Shown here: positions 59,601 to 64,000 of the stretch, in pieces
Numbering within the stretch: the stretch's first letter is position 1
How the letters are laid out: every line of letters starts with the position of its first letter
Source of the DNA: Salvia splendens
Taxonomy: Eukaryota > Streptophyta > Magnoliopsida > Lamiales > Lamiaceae
Assembly (NCBI RefSeq): GCF_004379255.2
Contig: NC_056036.1
Span: 43,673,576-43,737,575, forward strand
Direction of reading: 5' to 3'
DNA length: 64,000 nt
Made by a program: the position numbers and the translations under genes
Notes under the pieces: model-generated
Database searches by the model: none
What the model was told of the DNA's origin: nothing
What the model saw: the letters and a program-made list of their open reading frames with translations, nothing else

Positions 59601-62600
59601 GCTTTTAGGTCCTTACTATCCTGATTATATTTCTCTAAGATTCAGGCAACTAATTTGTGATCTGTTCGTATATCTTTTCTCAGCAACTTCATTTCATTAT
59701 GAACCTCAGCCAATTCACAGCAACTCCTTTTTTGAATGATTAAAAGCTATTTTTCAGGTTATATTGAGCCTGTTGTGGTAATTCTTCATGAACATGAGCT
59801 TACATGGGCGGGTCGGGTTGCTTGGAAACATCACACTTGTATGGTTTCAGCACTCAGCGTCAATACAACATTAAAGCAGCATCCGCTCATATGGTCAGCC
59901 ATGGTCAGTGTTTTAAAATTTGATCCTCTTATTTTACTTATAGGGTCTCATGTAATTGTTCCAACTATATTAAGAGCTTATCATGTCATGTCTTAGGAAT
60001 ATTTTTTCTCTACGTGCTAATGTTAATATAGCATATTTTTGTGGTGCTAGAGGTTTACTTTATGACCTACATCCATCGTTGAGAAAGCCTTCATTATGAT
60101 GCCTCAGTTATCTTCTATTTGTACCTGTCTTAGGCATTGATAGATTACAAAGGAAGAACGTTGGAGTTTGTACACTAGCTTAAAGCTAACCACCCTCTAA
60201 TATCCAACCAATGTTAATCTGAACTAATTACTATATTTTTCTATATGATTTTCAGAATCTCCCTCATGATGCATACAAGCTTCTTGCAGTTCCTTCACCT
60301 ATTGGTGGAGTTCTTGTAATTGGTGCGAATACAATTCATTATCATAGCCAGGTTTGCTCTTTTTGGCATTGCATCTTCGGTATCACCTGCTTTTCCATCC
60401 TTTTTGTCCTGCTCTATATCTGATGATGCTTAATTGGTCAGTCTGCTTCATGTCACTTGGGGTTGAACAATTTTGCTGTTCCCGCAGATGGAAGGTGAAA
60501 TTTCTGTTTCACTATTTCTTTCTGCCCCTTCTTTTCTCTATAATATGTGGAGAAGGATGTATTACCATTCAATATAATCTACTAGTTTTTTAAGTTAGAC
60601 CGTGCATGTATTATTAGACTAACTATTGGTTCATTGCTGACTTTGCCTCTTATAATGATTTACATTAGGAATAAGTGCATCACAAAGCACGGTGCCACCT
60701 TTTAGGATAGGTTATACATTGTTCTTCCGTCCCGTTCCTGAAAAAACTACTTATTGTACATATAGGTTTGCTGGTTTTAAAGGTGATATTTGTAAACATA
60801 GTACTTACTGTTAATAACTTTGATTAGAATGTTTGATATCTCCACCTAGCCTTTATTACTAAGAAGTTGCATTATTTCTAATGTATATGCACTCCTCTTT
60901 CAGTCAAGAGATGCCTAGGTCTGGATTTACTACGGAGCTTGTTGCCGCCACTGCGACATGGTTAACTAATGATGTTGCTGTGTTCTTCTCTAAATCTGGG
61001 GAGCTGCTTTTGCTTACTCTTGTTTATGATGGGAGGTTGGCGATTTATTACTCTCACTTGGTTCTCCTATTGGAGACATACGGAAGTGCTGTATTCATTT
61101 TGTTTAACTAAGTCAACCCTTGCATCTAATTTTACATATTCTGTTTCTGACATGGGTGTTTAGAATATTCTTTTGCTGACTTATCTGGCTCAACAATTTT
61201 ATCTTATGATCTGTTGGTAGAGCGTGTTACTGGGAATATCTGGAAATTTCTTTATGTTATGTTTATAGCTTTTCAAATATTGCCAGATTAAACCTCTGCA
61301 GATCTGGTTTGAAAGACTTCCTAGTGATGTGTTATCATTTTGGTTGAGAGTATGCAAAAATGAGATACTTAAGCTTCAAGTGTAGAATATGATGTATAAA
61401 TATGCCTGGGCTATGCATTGTTGGCTTGCCTTTGATTGTGTAAAAACTAGGCCGGTGACATTACTTATGTAGTCATATACTGTATATTTGATATGCTGTC
61501 CTATTCAATTCTGCAGAGTTGTTCAGAGGCTTGAACTGATGAAGTCAAGAGCTTCAGTCCTTACATCGGTCAGCCACATTAAGTTCATGTTATTGCACAT
61601 TACCTGATGAACATCTGCAATGATAGATTTTTCATCAATTGAACTTGATTTTTTGTAGGACATTACTACCATTGGAAGCTCGTTTTTCTTTTTGGGCAGT
61701 CGGTTGGGTGATAGTCTGCTTGTACAGTACTATTCTGGAATTGGAGCTCCAACACTAAGTCCTGGTGTAAAGGAAGAGGTTTGTCATTTTGACTGTTAGA
61801 ACTCAGGATGAGTATATTTCAAGTGTGCTTTCTTAAAATAAGACTTGATCTTGAAATGCGGGATCTGTAAGTGCTGGCATAATATTAGCCATGGGGTTTG
61901 GAAGTCTCTAGTTCTTTTTATGTATCTTAAGGCACGGTTAACTCAACATGGGCTGTGCATGTTCTCCTTTTCTCTAGGTTGGGGATATTGAAAGTGATGC
62001 CTCTTCAATGAAGAGACTGCGGAGATCTCCTTCTGATGCATTGCAGGATTTGATTACTAGCGAGGAACTTACATTCTATGGCACAGGCCCAAACAATGCG
62101 CAAATAGCTCAGGTTAAACCATGATCTGCATTCTTTGCTGAGCTCCATTGTGTTAATTTTATTATGATTTTTTTAATGTGAAGTAGAACTACGCTCAAAG
62201 AGAACTGGCCTGTTTTTTCTTAAAACTAACCTTAAATTTTTAATTGTTTTAGCATCAAGAAAATTCTATACGTATCATATATTGCTTTGATATCAAGGTT
62301 GTCATTTATTCTCTGCTGGAGAAATGATTAAAGTTTGTGACAACCTGACAATAGTGCTTCATTAGGATCGTAGAAGATGCTTCTTCAGCCTATCTGTGAT
62401 GTTTGTTTTTATAGTTGATGGTGCTCTATATAACATCAGCCTCTCTTCATGAGCTTGAATTTTGTTTGGGAAAATGCTTTAAGCAGATTCTGAGAATCTT
62501 CTCAACAGAGAGCCTATAAATATACATTGCTTTGAATACGGCCAATATTTATAATTTATCTATCAAAGATTTCAATCAGAAGGCTCAACAATTGCTTTGA

Positions 62601-63464
62601 GGATGAATGTAACAACTAAACTTCACCAGACCACCTTGACTTGCGTTTATTGTTGGATCTCTCATTGTAAGTTTGGGACCATAAGGTTTTCTTCACATTC
62701 TCCCCTAGTACTGATAAATTCGAAACATTGACAAGCCTTTTAAAATTCTAGCTGCTTTGAACTTTGCATCTTAGTTTCTTACTGAAGCGCAATTTTAATT
62801 TTAGAACAGCGATATTATGTTTATGGACTTGAGGTTGTACTCATCTCGAATGTGAAGTCATATGAATTAACTAGATGATATCCTATGGTTTCCTATCGTA
62901 TCTTGGGTTCTGTTTCTGTTGCAATTTGACCTTGATGAACTTGATTGGATGTCATGTCAGATCTCGCATAGTATGCTGATAAATTTCATTCTAAGCTGCT
63001 GAATTGACATTTGATTTTAATGCATTAATACTGAAATATAAGTATTTTAGAATTTTCTATTTTTTAAGAGATGAGTTGGTTATTTGGTTTTTGCAGAAAA
63101 ACTTTACCTTTGCTGTACGGGATTCATTGCTTAATATTGGTCCACTAAAGGATTTCTCTTATGGTTTGAGAATTAATGGTGATCCAAATGCTACAGGAGT
63201 TGCGAAGCAAAGTAATTATGAACTGGTTAGTTGTAGCTTCATTCTTCAGTTTAAGTTGGCTTATCAGTTGGTAACCAATGCATTGCTAAAAGTGTTGTCC
63301 TTATTTATTAAATTGTCCTTCATTGTTCAGACATTTATAGTCCTTTGTTATCTGATATACAAATTATGTATGCATCCCCTATCTAGGTATGCTGCTCTGG
63401 CCATGGAAAAAATGGTGCTCTCACAGTACTTCAAAAATCAATCCGCCCAGATACAATAACTCAA
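56641..63464 (+). CDS. CPSF160: CPSF160, cleavage and polyadenylation specificity factor subunit 1 (partial)
   Basis: Large nuclear WD40-type scaffold of the pre-mRNA 3'-end machinery; with WDR33 and CPSF30 it recognises AAUAAA. Thirteen exons with matched phases: 56641-56811, 57536-57682, 58050-58203, 58445-58580, 59758-59903, 60256-60351, 60442-60494, 60904-61035, 61517-61568, 61659-61778, 61978-62112, 63097-63225, 63387-63464, together about 516 residues without a stop. Landmarks: [135 protein letters not shown]. This is the N-terminal beta-propeller region of a protein of about 1450 residues. The first coding exon is not seen on the left, and the gene continues past the right edge. Exons look functional. 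Confidence 0.93.
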
Positions 63465-64000
63465 GTGTGTACGCCTCCTTTTACTCACTACATGGGCTTT
63501 TTAAATATCTGGTTATTGCTGTGCTTCTTGTATAATTCTGGAAGATGTTTAACCCTACTGTCCTACACATGATTTTTCTAATGTCTAGTAGTAAATATGA
63601 ATGAATTATCTGTGAATAAGTCAGTATGTTTTTAGAACAGAAAATGAAAAGTAAAAAATCATGTAAGTTGTGGTTATTCTTACATTGTTAGCTTGTCATG
63701 CGATGCCTTCAGTTATATAAACTTAGTTTTCTATTGGTAAAACTATTAGACTACACACTTGTGGAAAACTGTCAAATTAAGATAAAAAACATAAGAATAT
63801 CTCTTCTTAGAATCCGTGAATGTCAAATTTCTATTTTGACATTGGAACTTAGTAGTTGGGATGTCAATCAGACCAAGCCCGTTTGTTTTTTTAGCTAGAT
63901 TAATACTATTCCTTATCTTCCCAGAAAACATATACTCCCTCATTCAAAAAATAGAAACATTTGAAACGGCACGGGTTTTAATGCACAATTGGTACAGTAA
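63465..64000. other. CPSF160 intron with the left end of a MITE
   Basis: Intronic AT-rich sequence. From about 63932 TACTCCCTCATTC...ATAGAAACATTTGAAACGGCACGGG matches the start of a Stowaway-like MITE, cut by the window edge. Confidence 0.55.

Overview
The window is nuclear DNA of a flowering plant, most likely a eudicot. Evidence is spliced genes with GT-AG introns, AT-rich spacers, telo-box and site II promoter elements, Stowaway and Harbinger MITEs, and Ty3/gypsy chromovirus retrotransposons. Base composition and gene sequences would fit Lamiales, but that placement is a guess.

Layout. 1-4.7 kb: two tandem GH9 endoglucanase genes; the first runs off the left edge and the second has a 1-nt frameshift that removes its catalytic C-terminus. 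4.7-6.9 kb: spacer with a Cys-rich ORF and a decayed pectin-methylesterase-inhibitor fragment. 7.2-14.7 kb: three housekeeping genes on the minus strand: 40S ribosomal protein S20 (3 coding exons), 40S ribosomal protein S13 (5 exons, including a 34-nt last exon) and a CML13-type calmodulin-like gene (single exon). 15.7-23.8 kb: a transposon cluster with a Stowaway MITE, a near-perfect foldback element, two TA/GA-flanked inverted-repeat elements that carry minisatellite cores, a diverged dispersed duplication and a Harbinger MITE with TTA target duplications. 25.1-27.2 kb: a BED/DUF659 hAT-derived gene on the minus strand, broken in at least three places. 29.6 kb: a small DUF761-type membrane gene. 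30.7-32.0 kb: a pseudogene fragment of CPSF160. 32.1-35.2 kb: two tandem zinc-finger gene fragments with a 270-bp direct repeat.

35.2-56.0 kb is a retrotransposon complex. A chromovirus (LTR about 3.27 kb, minus orientation, iMet-type primer site, degenerate pol) has its second LTR split by a related non-coding element (45723-53071, TTTAG target duplication, nearly identical 2.4-kb LTRs). Past the second LTR a second, truncated copy of pol begins and stops abruptly at about 55989. The order is therefore LTR-internal-LTR-partial internal, a recombinant or misassembled structure. 56.6-64 kb holds 13 exons of a real CPSF160 gene on the plus strand, from its second coding exon to about one third of the protein. 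Its first exon is not visible, and the retrotransposon complex sits where intron 1 or the 5' end should be.

I see no operon, CRISPR array or defence system. The most unusual content is structural: the nested and recombined retrotransposons, a non-coding daughter element that moved recently although it cannot encode its own proteins, a hairpin conserved in both LTR families, a CPSF160 fragment on the same strand upstream of the true gene, and minisatellite-carrying inverted-repeat elements.
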